A stretch of 64,000 nt of DNA from Aeromicrobium tamlense (GTDB lineage Bacteria > Actinomycetota > Actinomycetes > Propionibacteriales > Nocardioidaceae), in the NCBI RefSeq assembly GCF_013408555.1, contig NZ_JACBZN010000001.1:620001-684000 (forward strand), written 5' to 3'. This document shows positions 10,440 to 18,465 of the stretch, piece after piece. The notes below the pieces were generated by a model that was given only the letters and a program-made list of their open reading frames with translations, searched no databases and was not told where the DNA came from. Position numbers and translations under genes: made by a program. Position 1 is the first letter of the stretch. The number at the start of each line of letters is the position of its first letter.

Positions 10440-11684
10440 ATGGGTACCGAGGTCCGTGAGGCTGCTCTGCGCGCGCGTGACGCCGCGCGCGTGCTGGCGC
10501 TCGCGACGCGCAAGGACAAGGACGCGGCGCTGACCGCGATGGCCGAGGCGCTCGTCGCCGGCACCGATCGCATCGTCGCGGCGAACGCCGAGGACGTGGC
10601 CGAGGCGCGGGCGGAGGGCACGCCCGAGAACGTCATCGACCGCCTCGCGCTCGATGCCGGCCGCGTGGCCGCGTTCGCGCAGGGCGTGCGCGACATCGCC
10701 GCGCTGCCCGACCCTGTCGGCGAGGTCGTGCGCGGCTCGACGCTGCCGAACGGCCTGCAGCTGCAGCAGATCCGCGTGCCGATGGGCGTGATCGGCATGA
10801 TCTACGAGGGCCGCCCGAACGTCACCGCCGATGCCGCGGCCATCTGTCTCAAGGCCGGCAGCGCGTCGCTGCTGCGCGGCTCGCGCTCGGCCCGACGCTC
10901 GAACGCCGTCATCGTCGAGATCATGCGCGAGGCCGTCGCCTCGGCCGGGCTGCCCGCCGACACGATCCAGGCCATCAGCGCCGAGGACCGCAGCACCTCC
11001 ACCGACCTCATGACCGCGCGGGGCCTGGTCGACCTCGTCATCCCGCGCGGCGGCGCCGGCCTGATCCGCACGGTCGTCGAGCAGTCCACCGTGCCCGTCA
11101 TCGAGACCGGCACGGGCAACGTGCACGTCTATGTCGACGCGGACGCCGACCTCGACATGGCGCTCGACATCGTCCTGAACTCCAAGACTCAGCGCAACAG
11201 CGTCTGCAACGCCGCCGAGTCGCTGCTCGTGCACCGCGCGGTCGCCGACGAGTTCCTGCCCCGCGTCGTGAAGGAGCTGCAGCACCGCGGCGTCGCGATC
11301 CACGGCGACGAGGCCTTCGGTGCGTTCGACGGGGTCGACGAGGCCACCGAGGACGACTACGCCACCGAGTACCTCGACGCGCAGATCGCGGCCCGCGTGG
11401 TGGACTCGCTCGACGAGGCGGTCGACCACGTCCGGCGCTACACCTCGGGGCACACCGAGGCGATCGTCACGCGCTCGCTCGACGCCGCCCGCCGCTTCAC
11501 GATGGGCGTCGACTCGGCCGCCGTGATGGTCAACGCCTCCACCCGGTTCACCGACGGCGGGGAGTTCGGGTTCGGCGCCGAGATCGGCATCTCCACGCAG
11601 AAGCTGCACGCCCGCGGGCCCATGGGCCTGACCGAGATGACCACGACCACCTACGTGGTGACCGGCACCGGTCAGACGCGCTGA
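10440..11684 (+). CDS. proA: Glutamate-5-semialdehyde dehydrogenase (gamma-glutamyl phosphate reductase)
   Basis: ProA reduces gamma-glutamyl phosphate with NADPH, the second step of proline synthesis after ProB. The 414-residue product matches the family in length and has the catalytic cysteine in [12 protein letters not shown] (Cys256), the [20 protein letters not shown] block and the [24 protein letters not shown]-terminal region (quoted in parts: [23 protein letters not shown]). It is separated from proB by a lineage-specific block but lies upstream of nadD as in other actinobacteria. Confidence 0.98.
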   Translation: MGTEVREAALRARDAARVLALATRKDKDAALTAMAEALVAGTDRIVAANAEDVAEARAEGTPENVIDRLALDAGRVAAFAQGVRDIAALPDPVGEVVRGSTLPNGLQLQQIRVPMGVIGMIYEGRPNVTADAAAICLKAGSASLLRGSRSARRSNAVIVEIMREAVASAGLPADTIQAISAEDRSTSTDLMTARGLVDLVIPRGGAGLIRTVVEQSTVPVIETGTGNVHVYVDADADLDMALDIVLNSKTQRNSVCNAAESLLVHRAVADEFLPRVVKELQHRGVAIHGDEAFGAFDGVDEATEDDYATEYLDAQIAARVVDSLDEAVDHVRRYTSGHTEAIVTRSLDAARRFTMGVDSAAVMVNASTRFTDGGEFGFGAEIGISTQKLHARGPMGLTEMTTTTYVVTGTGQTR

Positions 11685-11697
11685 TAGATTGTCGCCC

Positions 11698-11847
11698 ATG
11701 CTCGATCTGATGCTGGCCGCCGAGGAAGTGGCCGAACACGGCGAGGCCGCGATCAACCACTGGGTGGTCGGCGGCATCGCCCTCGGAGTCCTGATGCTGC
11801 TGCTGCTCATCACGTTCCTGTTCGGATTGGGTCGCGAGCACACCTGA
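11698..11847 (+). CDS. Small single-pass membrane protein (49 residues)
   Basis: A 49-residue frame fills the proA-nadD gap. It starts [20 protein letters not shown], then has one hydrophobic segment of about 22 residues ([20 protein letters not shown]) and a short charged tail GLGREHT. TAGATT ends seven bases before the ATG, a leaderless-type promoter, and the stop is two bases from the nadD start, so it heads the nadD-rsfS operon. Small membrane proteins at this position are, as I recall, common in actinobacteria. Its function is unknown. Confidence 0.8.
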   Translation: MLDLMLAAEEVAEHGEAAINHWVVGGIALGVLMLLLLITFLFGLGREHT

Positions 11848-11849
11848 GC

Positions 11850-12476
11850 ATGACCGACCGTCGCCGCCGCATCGGCGTGATGGGCGGCACGTTCGATCCC
11901 ATCCACCACGGACACCTCGTTGCCGCCAGCGAGGTGCAGTCGTGGTTCGACCTCGACGAGGTCCTGTTCGTCCCCACGGGCCAGCCCTGGCAGAAGTCCG
12001 ACCGTGAGGTCTCGCCGCCGGAGGACCGCTACCTGATGACGGTCATCGCCACGGCGGCCAACCCGCGCTTCCGGGTGAGCCGCGTGGACATCGACCGCGC
12101 CGGCCTGACCTACACGATCGACACGCTGCGCGAGCTGGCCGCGACGTACCCGGACGACGAGCTCTACTTCATCACCGGCGCCGATGCGATGGCCGCGATC
12201 CTCACGTGGCGCGACCACGGCGAGCTGTTCGAGCTGGCGCACTTCGTCGGCTGTACGCGACCCGGCCACGAGATGGACGAGTCCACCCTGGAGGGCCTGC
12301 CGAAGGAGCGGGTGACGCTGGTCGAGATCCCGGCCCTGGCGATCAGCTCCACCGACTGCCGCGCACGCGTGCACAGCGGCGAGCCGGTCTGGTACCTCGT
12401 GCCCGACGGCGTCGTCCAGTACATCGGCAAGCACGGCCTCTACCAACCCCACGACCCACCCAAGGACCCCTCATGA
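11850..12476 (+). CDS. nadD: Nicotinate-nucleotide adenylyltransferase
   Basis: NadD joins nicotinate mononucleotide with ATP to give deamido-NAD in NAD synthesis. The 208-residue product shows [15 protein letters not shown], the nucleotidyltransferase GxFxPxHxGH motif, and the C-terminal ISSTDCR (ISSTxxR) signature. Its stop overlaps the rsfS start by four bases. Confidence 0.98.
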   Translation: MTDRRRRIGVMGGTFDPIHHGHLVAASEVQSWFDLDEVLFVPTGQPWQKSDREVSPPEDRYLMTVIATAANPRFRVSRVDIDRAGLTYTIDTLRELAATYPDDELYFITGADAMAAILTWRDHGELFELAHFVGCTRPGHEMDESTLEGLPKERVTLVEIPALAISSTDCRARVHSGEPVWYLVPDGVVQYIGKHGLYQPHDPPKDPS

Positions 12477-12832
12477 CCGCCACCGATCGCGCGATCGAAC
12501 TGACTCGTGCCGCTGCTGCTGCCGCCGCCGACAAGCAGGCGGCCGACATCATCGCCTTCGACGTCTCCGAGCAGCTGGCCATCACCGACGTCTTCCTGCT
12601 GTGCTCGGCGTCGAACCAGCCGCAGATGAACGCCGTCAAGGACTCCATCGAGGAGAGGCTGCTCGAGATCGGCGCGAAGACGATCCGCCGCGAGGGCCAG
12701 CGCGAGTCGCGCTGGATCCTCATGGACTACGGCGACATCGTCGTGCACGTCCAGCACTCCGAGGAGCGCGCGTTCTACGCCCTTGAGCGGCTCTGGAGCG
12801 ACTGCCCGACCATCGACCTGAAGCTGTCGTGA
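12473..12832 (+). CDS. rsfS: Ribosomal silencing factor RsfS
   Basis: RsfS binds L14 on the 50S subunit and blocks subunit joining when nutrients are scarce. The 119-residue product has the family motifs [20 protein letters not shown] and [17 protein letters not shown]. The ATG at 12473 overlaps the nadD stop (ATGA), and the stop overlaps the next gene's GTG, giving a tightly coupled nadD-rsfS-phosphatase operon. Confidence 0.97.
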   Translation: MTATDRAIELTRAAAAAAADKQAADIIAFDVSEQLAITDVFLLCSASNQPQMNAVKDSIEERLLEIGAKTIRREGQRESRWILMDYGDIVVHVQHSEERAFYALERLWSDCPTIDLKLS

Positions 12833-13536
12833 AGCCCGGCTTCAACCCCGGCCGCCGCGTCATCCTGTGGCGGCACGGGCGCACCGAGTGGAACGTGGCC
12901 GGCCGCGTGCAGGGCCAGACCGACATCCCGCTCGACGAGGTCGGCCGCCAGCAGGCCGTCGACGCCGCGGCCCGTCTGGCGTCGCTGCGTCCCGTGCGGA
13001 TCGTCAGCTCCGACCTGTCACGTGCCGCCGACACGGCCCAGGCGCTCGCCGACCGCACGGGACTCGAGGTCGAGCTCGACCCGCGGCTGCGCGAGCTCGC
13101 GTTCGGCGCGCGCGAGGGACTGACGTGGCGCGAGTCGTGGGAGCGGTTCCCGGCCGAGATGCAGGCGTGGGCCGACGGCGACGAGACCCGCATCGAGGGC
13201 GCCGAGACGCACGCCCAGGCCGGTGCCCGCCTGGAGGCGGCGCTGCGCGACCACCTCGACGCGCTGCCGCTGGGGGAGACCCTCGTGGTCGTCGCCCACG
13301 GTGCCGTCCTGCGCACGGGCATCCTGTCGTTCCTGGGCATCGCCGAGGAGTCGTGGCGCCAGTTCGGCGGCCTGTCGAACTGCCACTGGTCGGTGCTGCA
13401 GGAGGCCCGCTACGAGGAGTGGTCGCAGTGGCGCCTCTCGGAGTGGAACTCCGGATCCCTGCCCGAGCCGGTCATGTCGGACGACGAGGCCGACGAACCC
13501 GACCCCGGTTTGGGCAACTCGGCACCGGCCGTGTAA
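12829..13536 (+). CDS. Histidine phosphatase family protein
   Basis: This 235-residue protein has the RHG motif (VILWRHGRTEWN, catalytic histidine near residue 16) and the second histidine in VVVAHGAVLRTG. In actinomycetes the gene downstream of rsfS is usually annotated as a phosphoglycerate-mutase-like phosphatase; some members are glucosyl-3-phosphoglycerate phosphatases. The C-terminal tail is acidic and less conserved. Substrate cannot be assigned from sequence. Confidence 0.92.
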   Translation: MKPGFNPGRRVILWRHGRTEWNVAGRVQGQTDIPLDEVGRQQAVDAAARLASLRPVRIVSSDLSRAADTAQALADRTGLEVELDPRLRELAFGAREGLTWRESWERFPAEMQAWADGDETRIEGAETHAQAGARLEAALRDHLDALPLGETLVVVAHGAVLRTGILSFLGIAEESWRQFGGLSNCHWSVLQEARYEEWSQWRLSEWNSGSLPEPVMSDDEADEPDPGLGNSAPAV

Positions 13537-13555
13537 TCTTACGGAGGTTGTTAGA

Positions 13556-13628
13556 GGGGCATTGGCGCAGTTGGTAGCGCGCTTCCATGGCATGGAAGAG
13601 GTCAGGAGTTCGAATCTCCTATGCTCCA
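13556..13628 (+). tRNA. tRNA-Ala (anticodon GGC)
   Basis: The 73-base sequence folds as a cloverleaf: acceptor GGGGCAT/ATGCTCC, D-stem GCGC/GCGC, anticodon stem CTTCC/GGAAG with anticodon GGC at 13589-13591, and T-arm AGGAG-TTCGAAT-CTCCT. The third acceptor pair is G-T (G3-U70 in RNA), the main identity element for alanyl-tRNA synthetase. The discriminator base is A, and CCA is not encoded. It reads GCC and GCU codons. Confidence 0.97.
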
Positions 13629-13633
13629 CCCGA

Positions 13634-13677
13634 AGCAGGTCCGGATCCTCCCAGAGGATCCGGACCTGCTGCTTTTT
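13634..13677 (+). terminator. Strong intrinsic terminator after tRNA-Ala
   Basis: A perfect 17-base stem (13634-13650 with 13654-13670) with a CCA loop is followed by GC and five T residues. It begins six bases after the tRNA and ends 17 bases before the end of the convergent rpsN gene. Confidence 0.95.
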
Positions 13678-13693
13678 CCGGTGCCGGCGACGC

Positions 13694-13996
13694 CTACCAG
13701 CTGGACTTCGTGATCCCCGGCAGCTCGCCACGGTGGGCCGCCGCGCGGAACCGGATCCTCGACAGTCCCGCCTTGCCCACGTGCCCGCGCGGCCGTCCGT
13801 CGACCTGGTCCCGCTTGCGGACTCGCACGGGGCTGGCGTCCCGGGGGAGCCGGGCCAGCGCGCGCACCGCCGCGCGGACCTCGTCCGGGGTGGTCGCCGT
13901 CCGGACGGCCTGCTTGAGCTCGGCCCGGCGGACGGCGTGACGGGCCGCGACCTCCTTCCGGCGCTCGTTCGCGACGATCTTCGACCGCTTCGCCAT
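13694..13996 (-). CDS. rpsN: 30S ribosomal protein S14, zinc-independent paralogue
   Basis: The 100-residue product is the long form of S14 without any cysteine; the zinc form is about 61 residues with two CxxC pairs. [13 protein letters not shown] and the C-terminal [24 protein letters not shown] match the family. It is the last gene of rpmB-rpmG-rpsN, with a TGATG overlap to rpmG. The Zur-type palindrome upstream of rpmB suggests expression under zinc limitation. Confidence 0.96.
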   Translation of the reverse strand: MAKRSKIVANERRKEVAARHAVRRAELKQAVRTATTPDEVRAAVRALARLPRDASPVRVRKRDQVDGRPRGHVGKAGLSRIRFRAAAHRGELPGITKSSW

Positions 13997-14166
13997 CAGC
14001 GCTCCTCCCGGAAGTCGACGTGCCGACGGACGACGGGATCGAACTTGCGCAGCAGCAGCCGGTCGGGGTCGTTGCGCCGGTTCTTGCGCGTGACGTAGGT
14101 GAACCCGGTCCCGGCGGTGGACCGGAGCTTCACGATGGGCCGGACGTCGTGACCGCGCCGCGCCAT
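13996..14166 (-). CDS. rpmG: 50S ribosomal protein L33, zinc-independent paralogue
   Basis: The 56-residue product starts [20 protein letters not shown] and contains [18 protein letters not shown] and [12 protein letters not shown], characteristic of L33. It has no cysteine, so the zinc-ribbon of the C-plus form is absent. Start and stop codons overlap by one base with rpmB and rpsN, so all three are coupled. Confidence 0.95.
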   Translation of the reverse strand: MARRGHDVRPIVKLRSTAGTGFTYVTRKNRRNDPDRLLLRKFDPVVRRHVDFREER

Positions 14167-14402
14167 CAGATCCTCACCCCTCGGGCGAGCAGGTCGGCGA
14201 CGACCGCATCGATGCCCCGGCGGTCGACCGTCTTGATGCCGCGGGCGCTGAGGGTGAGCGTGACGCGACGGTTCAGGCTCGGCACCCAGTAGTGCCTCGT
14301 CTGGACGTTGACGTCGAACCGTCGCTTCGTGCGGCGGTGGGAGTGGGAGACCCGGTGACCGAATCCCGGCTGGGCGCCGGTGACCTGGCAGACACGCGAC
14401 AT
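14166..14402 (-). CDS. rpmB: 50S ribosomal protein L28, zinc-independent paralogue
   Basis: The 78-residue product begins [20 protein letters not shown] with the following SHRRTKRRF block, as in L28. Only one cysteine remains, so the CxxC metal site of zinc-containing L28 is missing. An upstream in-frame ATG exists, but GGAGGT at 14406-14411 fixes the start at 14402. It is the first gene of the minus-strand arm of the zinc-responsive locus. Confidence 0.95.
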   Translation of the reverse strand: MSRVCQVTGAQPGFGHRVSHSHRRTKRRFDVNVQTRHYWVPSLNRRVTLTLSARGIKTVDRRGIDAVVADLLARGVRI

Positions 14403-14421
14403 GCGCACCTCCATCATGTAG

Positions 14422-14434
14422 AATGATAATCATT
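14422..14434. promoter_or_regulatory. Zur-type operator palindrome
   Basis: AATGATAATCATT is a perfect 13-base palindrome in an AT-rich island within a very GC-rich region. It resembles the core of actinobacterial Zur boxes (AATGATTTTCAT type). It lies 20 bases from the rpmB start and 27 from the rpmE2 start. GATAAT on one strand and GATTAT on the other are within it and could be the two -10 elements, so zinc-bound Zur would block both directions. Confidence 0.8.
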
Positions 14435-14460
14435 GTCAACTACGACGTTAGCAGGAGACC

Positions 14461-14721
14461 GTGAAGAAGGACATCCATCCCCGATACGAGACCGTGGTCT
14501 TCCGGGACAAGTCGTCCGGAACGACCTACCTGACCCGCTCGACCCTCACGAGCGACGAGCGCCTGGAGGTCGACGGCGTGACCCACCCGGTCGTCGACGT
14601 GGAGATCTCCAGCGCCAGCCACCCGTTCTGGACGGGCCGCGGCCGGGTCGTCGACACCGAGGGCCGCGTCGAGCGCTTCCGACGCCGCTACGGAACCCCC
14701 ACGGAAGGAGCGAGTCGATGA
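14461..14721 (+). CDS. rpmE2: 50S ribosomal protein L31 type B (zinc-free)
   Basis: The 86-residue product starts [20 protein letters not shown] and lacks the CxxC of type A L31. Type B L31 proteins are longer and replace the zinc form under zinc limitation. GCAGGAGACC precedes the GTG start. The stop overlaps the rpmJ start by four bases. Confidence 0.96.
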   Translation: MKKDIHPRYETVVFRDKSSGTTYLTRSTLTSDERLEVDGVTHPVVDVEISSASHPFWTGRGRVVDTEGRVERFRRRYGTPTEGASR

Positions 14722-14840
14722 AGGTCCGCAACTCACTGAGGTCGCTGAAGGACCAGCCCGGGTCGCAGGTCGTGCGACGCCGCGGCCGGACGTACGTGAT
14801 CAACAAGCGGAACCCGCGGCTGAAGGCGCGGCAGGGATGA
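14718..14840 (+). CDS. rpmJ: 50S ribosomal protein L36, zinc-free paralogue
   Basis: The 40-residue product [20 protein letters not shown] continues with a basic C-terminus ending RLKARQG. The three cysteines and the histidine that bind zinc in ordinary L36 are missing. ATGA overlaps connect it to rpmE2 and to the following CobW-like gene. Confidence 0.95.
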   Translation: MKVRNSLRSLKDQPGSQVVRRRGRTYVINKRNPRLKARQG

Positions 14841-15925
14841 CGCCGTCGCAGGCGGTGCCCGTGGTGCTCATCAGCGGCGTCGAGGACGAGCCCATGGCGG
14901 CCGCGGCGATCGCCCTGCAGTGGGACCTCCCGCGCGCGGTCGCGGTGCGCCACGTCATCGACGCCGAGCGCGAGGTGCTGTGGCGCATCGTCAGCGACGC
15001 CACGGGCGTCGTGGAGCGGACCGAGATCGACGTCGAGCACGCGTGCGTGAGCTGCGCGATCCGCGAGGACGTCGTCCCCACGCTGGAGCGGCTCGGCGCG
15101 GACGGGCGCTGGGAGACGATCATCGCCCAGCTGCCCGTCACGGCCGAGGCGGTGCAGGTCTGCCGCGTGATCGGCTGGGCGCCCCACCAGGTGCCGCACG
15201 CGCGGATCGCCGCGTCGTTGGTCGCCCTGTCGAGCGACACCCTGCTCGACGACCTCCTGGGCGACGACCTGGTCAACGAGCGCGACCTCCCGGTGCGCGC
15301 CGACGACAACCGCGGCGTGGCCGAGGTCACCTGCGCGATGGTCGAGTACGCCGACGTCGTGGCGGTCGGGGACGCGCTCGATGCCGAGGAGCGCGAGGTG
15401 CTCGAGGCGCTGGCGCGGCCCGGCGTCCCCGTCGTGGAGTCGTTCAGCCAGGTCGACGCGCGGCCCCTCGTGACGGGCGTCCACGACCACCGCGCGAACG
15501 AGTCGTGGGTCGCGGAGGTGCGTCGCGACGCGCTGCCGGACCGCGGGCTCGCGTCCGCCTGGGTGCTGGACTTCACGTCCGATCGGCCGTTCCACCCCGA
15601 GCGGCTCCGCGACGCGATCGCCGTCCTCGGGGGCGGTCCCCGGCGCTCGCGTGGCTGCTTCTGGCTGCCGTCGCGCCCGGGGCAGGTCTGCGTGTGGGAC
15701 GGTGCCGGCGGCCAGCTCAGCGTCGGCTCGACCGAGACGTGGGGGCGTACCCGTCCGCTCACGCGGATCACGGTCGTCGGCGTGGACGACGGTCGCGATG
15801 AGCTCGAGCGCGCCTTCGCGTCCTGCGTGCTCACCGATGCCGAGATGCACGAGCGCGGCCCGTACTGGGAGGTGACCGAGGACGGCTTCGAGGCCTGGCT
15901 CGGTCCCATCCGCCGCGCCGCCTGA
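14837..15925 (+). CDS. COG0523/CobW-family protein without a P-loop, Mrf-like
   Basis: The 362-residue product aligns by eye with COG0523 metal-homeostasis proteins. It keeps the family cysteine motif as CVSCAIRED (Cys70, Cys73) and a CobW C-terminal domain ([10 protein letters not shown], then [20 protein letters not shown]). The Walker A site is absent: the segment after VVLISG reads [10 protein letters not shown] instead of GxGK(S/T), and no NKxD is seen, so GTP hydrolysis is unlikely. Zur-controlled relatives with this degenerate start exist in mycobacteria (Mrf, Rv0106 type, as I recall), where Mrf brings a hibernation factor to zinc-depleted ribosomes. The operon with C-minus ribosomal proteins supports the same role, but metal chaperoning is not excluded. 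Confidence 0.85.
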   Translation: MTPSQAVPVVLISGVEDEPMAAAAIALQWDLPRAVAVRHVIDAEREVLWRIVSDATGVVERTEIDVEHACVSCAIREDVVPTLERLGADGRWETIIAQLPVTAEAVQVCRVIGWAPHQVPHARIAASLVALSSDTLLDDLLGDDLVNERDLPVRADDNRGVAEVTCAMVEYADVVAVGDALDAEEREVLEALARPGVPVVESFSQVDARPLVTGVHDHRANESWVAEVRRDALPDRGLASAWVLDFTSDRPFHPERLRDAIAVLGGGPRRSRGCFWLPSRPGQVCVWDGAGGQLSVGSTETWGRTRPLTRITVVGVDDGRDELERAFASCVLTDAEMHERGPYWEVTEDGFEAWLGPIRRAA

Positions 15926-15956
15926 CCCGACCACATCCCTCTCCGAAGGAGCCGTC

Positions 15957-16133
15957 ATGGCCGTTCCCAAGCGCAAGCTGTCCCGCAGCAACACCCGTCA
16001 CCGCCGCTCGTCGTGGAAAGCCACGGCAGCCGACCTCGTCCCCGTGGAGATCGACGGCCACGTCCACCGCGTGCCGCGCCGGCTGGTGAGGGCGGCCCGC
16101 CGGGGCCTGCTCGACCTCGACGGACGTGGCTGA
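15957..16133 (+). CDS. rpmF: 50S ribosomal protein L32, zinc-free paralogue
   Basis: The 58-residue product begins [20 protein letters not shown], the conserved L32 N-terminus. In ordinary L32 the C-terminal half has a four-cysteine zinc ribbon. Here that half has none ([18 protein letters not shown]), so it is a C-minus form. GAAGGAG at 15945-15951 is the ribosome-binding site. It ends the plus-strand arm of the zinc-responsive locus. Confidence 0.92.
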   Translation: MAVPKRKLSRSNTRHRRSSWKATAADLVPVEIDGHVHRVPRRLVRAARRGLLDLDGRG

Positions 16134-16174
16134 GACGGTCGCCGCCCGCTGGGGGTCTGCGCCAGACTGGTCGC

Positions 16175-17116
16175 ATGGCGCGCTACGTGACGTACACCCA
16201 GACCGGCGGACCCGAGGTCCTCGAGGTCACGGAGGGACCTGAGCCCCTGCCCGGCGAGGGCCAGGTACTCGTGGCGATCCGTGCGGCCGGTGTGAACCCG
16301 ATCGACACGAAGCTGCGGGCCGGCATCCGGCCGTCGCCGCCGTTCGAGGAGCCGCGCGGCGCGGGCTTCGACGGCGCCGGCGTGATCGTGGCGGTCGGCG
16401 AGGGCGTCGACGGCTGCGGTCCGGGCGACGAGGTCGTCCTGCAGAACACCCAGGGCACCTACGCCACGCACGTGCTGGCCGACCCGGCGAACCTCACGGC
16501 GCTCCCCGCGGGCGTCGACTTCGAGGTCGCGGCGGCGCTCGGCGTGCCGGTCTCCACGGCCTACCAGGTGCTGAACTCGCTGGGCGTGGAGACGGGCGAC
16601 CGCCTGCTCCTGCACGGCGGCTCCGGCAGCGTCGGCCAGGCGGCGATCCAGCTGGCACGCTCGCGCGGCGCGCAGGTCGTGGCCACGGCCGGCGAGGCCA
16701 ACCACGACCGGCTGCGGGAGCTCGGCGCGGTCCCGGTGACGTACGGCGAGGGCCTGCTGGACCGGCTGCGTGAGGCGGCTCCGGAGGGCTACACCGTCTC
16801 GCTCGACTGCGCCGGCACCGAGGAGGCCCTCGAGGCCAGCCTCGCGCTGGTCGACCGCACCCGCATCGGCACGATCGTCCAGGGCGCGCAGTACCACGAG
16901 CTGGGCCTGCAGGCGTGGTCCGGCGGCTCGCCCGAGCCGCTGACGCCCGAGCAGCAGGGCTGGCGGAACGAGGCGCTCGGCGTCGTGCTGCCGCTCATCG
17001 CCGCCGGCTCCTTCGAGGTCGAGATCGGGACGGTGCTGCCGCTCGACCAGGCGGTCGAGGCGCATCGCCTCAGCGAGCAGGGCGGCGTGCGGGGCAAGAT
17101 CGTCCTCGTGCCCTGA
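16175..17116 (+). CDS. Zinc-independent quinone oxidoreductase (MDR superfamily)
   Basis: The 313-residue product is a medium-chain dehydrogenase/reductase of the NADPH:quinone reductase type. GES-like N-terminal domain residues GPEVLEVTEGPEPLPGEG are followed by GVNPIDTKLRAG, and the NADP-binding Rossmann fold is marked by LLLHGGSGSVGQAAIQLAR. Structural zinc cysteines are absent. The start is ATG 16175, with CAGACT ending six bases upstream. The natural substrate is unknown. Confidence 0.92.
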   Translation: MARYVTYTQTGGPEVLEVTEGPEPLPGEGQVLVAIRAAGVNPIDTKLRAGIRPSPPFEEPRGAGFDGAGVIVAVGEGVDGCGPGDEVVLQNTQGTYATHVLADPANLTALPAGVDFEVAAALGVPVSTAYQVLNSLGVETGDRLLLHGGSGSVGQAAIQLARSRGAQVVATAGEANHDRLRELGAVPVTYGEGLLDRLREAAPEGYTVSLDCAGTEEALEASLALVDRTRIGTIVQGAQYHELGLQAWSGGSPEPLTPEQQGWRNEALGVVLPLIAAGSFEVEIGTVLPLDQAVEAHRLSEQGGVRGKIVLVP

Positions 17117-17191
17117 CGCACGCCCGCGCCCACAGCAGGCGCACAACGAGCCCACATGGACGGCTGACGTGCCGTTGGTCTGCTGTTCACC

Positions 17192-17734
17192 ATGAACTCC
17201 TACCTGGGCTACGCAGCCGACCTCGTCGCCGTCGCGGTGATGGTCTTCGTCCTGTTCCTCCCACGCGGCGGCCGCCGCGAGCTCGTCGTGGCGTACCTCG
17301 CGGTCAACGTCGGCGTCCTCGCCGTGGCGGCGGTGCTGTCCTCGAGTGGCGTCAGCGCCGGCCTCGGCCTGGGCATCTTCGGCGTGCTGTCGATCATCCG
17401 GCTGCGGTCGGAGGAGCTCTCGCAGCGTGAGGTCGCGTACTACTTCGTGGCCCTCGCCCTGGGGCTGCTGGGCGGCCTCGCGCCGGCCGACTCGTGGCTC
17501 GCGCCGGCCCTCATGGTGGCGCTGCTCGCCGTGCTGTGGGTCGGCGACCACCAGCGCTTCACGACCGGTGGCAGCCGGCAGGAGCTCGTGATCGACCGCG
17601 CCATCACCGATCGCGGCGAGCTGGCCGCGCACCTCGAGGCGCTGCTGGGCGCCGAGCCGGCGAGGATCGAGGTCCGGCGCACCGACCTGGTCAACGACAC
17701 GACCACGCTCGTCGTCCACGGTGGCGCCCGATGA
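17192..17734 (+). CDS. DUF4956 membrane protein
   Basis: The 180-residue protein has four or so membrane segments in its first 125 residues and a soluble C-terminal domain of about 55 residues. The GLGIFGVLSIIRLRSEELSQ stretch is characteristic of DUF4956. Genes of this family usually stand beside a VTC-type polyphosphate polymerase, as here: the stop overlaps the next start by four bases. Its role is unknown; it may form the membrane channel or anchor for the polymerase. Confidence 0.88.
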   Translation: MNSYLGYAADLVAVAVMVFVLFLPRGGRRELVVAYLAVNVGVLAVAAVLSSSGVSAGLGLGIFGVLSIIRLRSEELSQREVAYYFVALALGLLGGLAPADSWLAPALMVALLAVLWVGDHQRFTTGGSRQELVIDRAITDRGELAAHLEALLGAEPARIEVRRTDLVNDTTTLVVHGGAR

Positions 17735-18465
17735 CGCTCGTGGCCCCCGAGCGGCTCGCGCCGATCGGGCTGGACGAGCTCGTCGAGGACGCCGCGCTGC
17801 TGACGCGGGTCGACCGCAAGTACACGGTCCCGGCGGACGAGGTGGCCTCGCTGCTCCACGCCGTCCCGCCGGGGACGCGCGAGCTGGAGATCGACGGGCG
17901 GCGCGCCTTCGGGTACCGCTCCACCTACTTCGACACCGCCGACCTCGCGGCGTTCCACCTGGCGGGCCGGGGACGCCGTCGCCGGTTCAAGGTGCGCTCC
18001 CGGTCCTACGAGGACGCCGGGACGACGTGGCTCGAGGTGAAGGTCCCGGGACCGCGCGGCACCACCGTGAAGGAGCGGATCGAGCACCCCGGACTCGACG
18101 CGGCGTTCGTCGACGCGGCCCTGGTGGTCGGCCGGATCACGGGCGTGACGGCCGCCGACCTGCGGCCGGTCGTGGTGACCTCGTACCGACGCCGCACCCT
18201 GCTGCTGCCCGAGGGCAGCCGCGTGACGATCGACCTCGACCTCGGCTGGACGGACCTCCGCGGCGGCCGCGGCGCCCACCTCGCGCGCCCGGGGCTCGCG
18301 ATCGTCGAGACCAAGAGCCCCTCCACCCCGTCGGCGTTCGACCGGCTGCTGTGGCGCCGGGGCCATCGACCCACCACCCTCTCGAAGTTCGCGGTCGGCC
18401 TGGCCGCGCTCGACCCCGACCTGCCGCGCCTGAAGTGGGCGCGCGTCCTCAAGGAGATCCGATGA
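17731..18465 (+). CDS. VTC-domain polyphosphate polymerase-like protein
   Basis: The 244-residue product has the triphosphate-tunnel fold of VTC proteins, which polymerise polyphosphate from ATP in yeast. Visible tunnel residues are RVDRKYTVP, YRSTYFDT, RRRFKVRSRSY, TWLEVKV, SYRRRTLLL and the late AIVETKS with a conserved glutamate. It is soluble, with DUF4956 as the likely membrane partner. ATGA overlaps tie it to both neighbours. Bacterial polymerase activity is inferred from the family. Confidence 0.88.
   Translation: MTLVAPERLAPIGLDELVEDAALLTRVDRKYTVPADEVASLLHAVPPGTRELEIDGRRAFGYRSTYFDTADLAAFHLAGRGRRRRFKVRSRSYEDAGTTWLEVKVPGPRGTTVKERIEHPGLDAAFVDAALVVGRITGVTAADLRPVVVTSYRRRTLLLPEGSRVTIDLDLGWTDLRGGRGAHLARPGLAIVETKSPSTPSAFDRLLWRRGHRPTTLSKFAVGLAALDPDLPRLKWARVLKEIR

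Noticed and set aside
10359-12452. 697-residue minus-strand frame opposite proA and nadD
   Set aside because: Antisense shadow of two well-recognised enzymes, with no start signal or family features.
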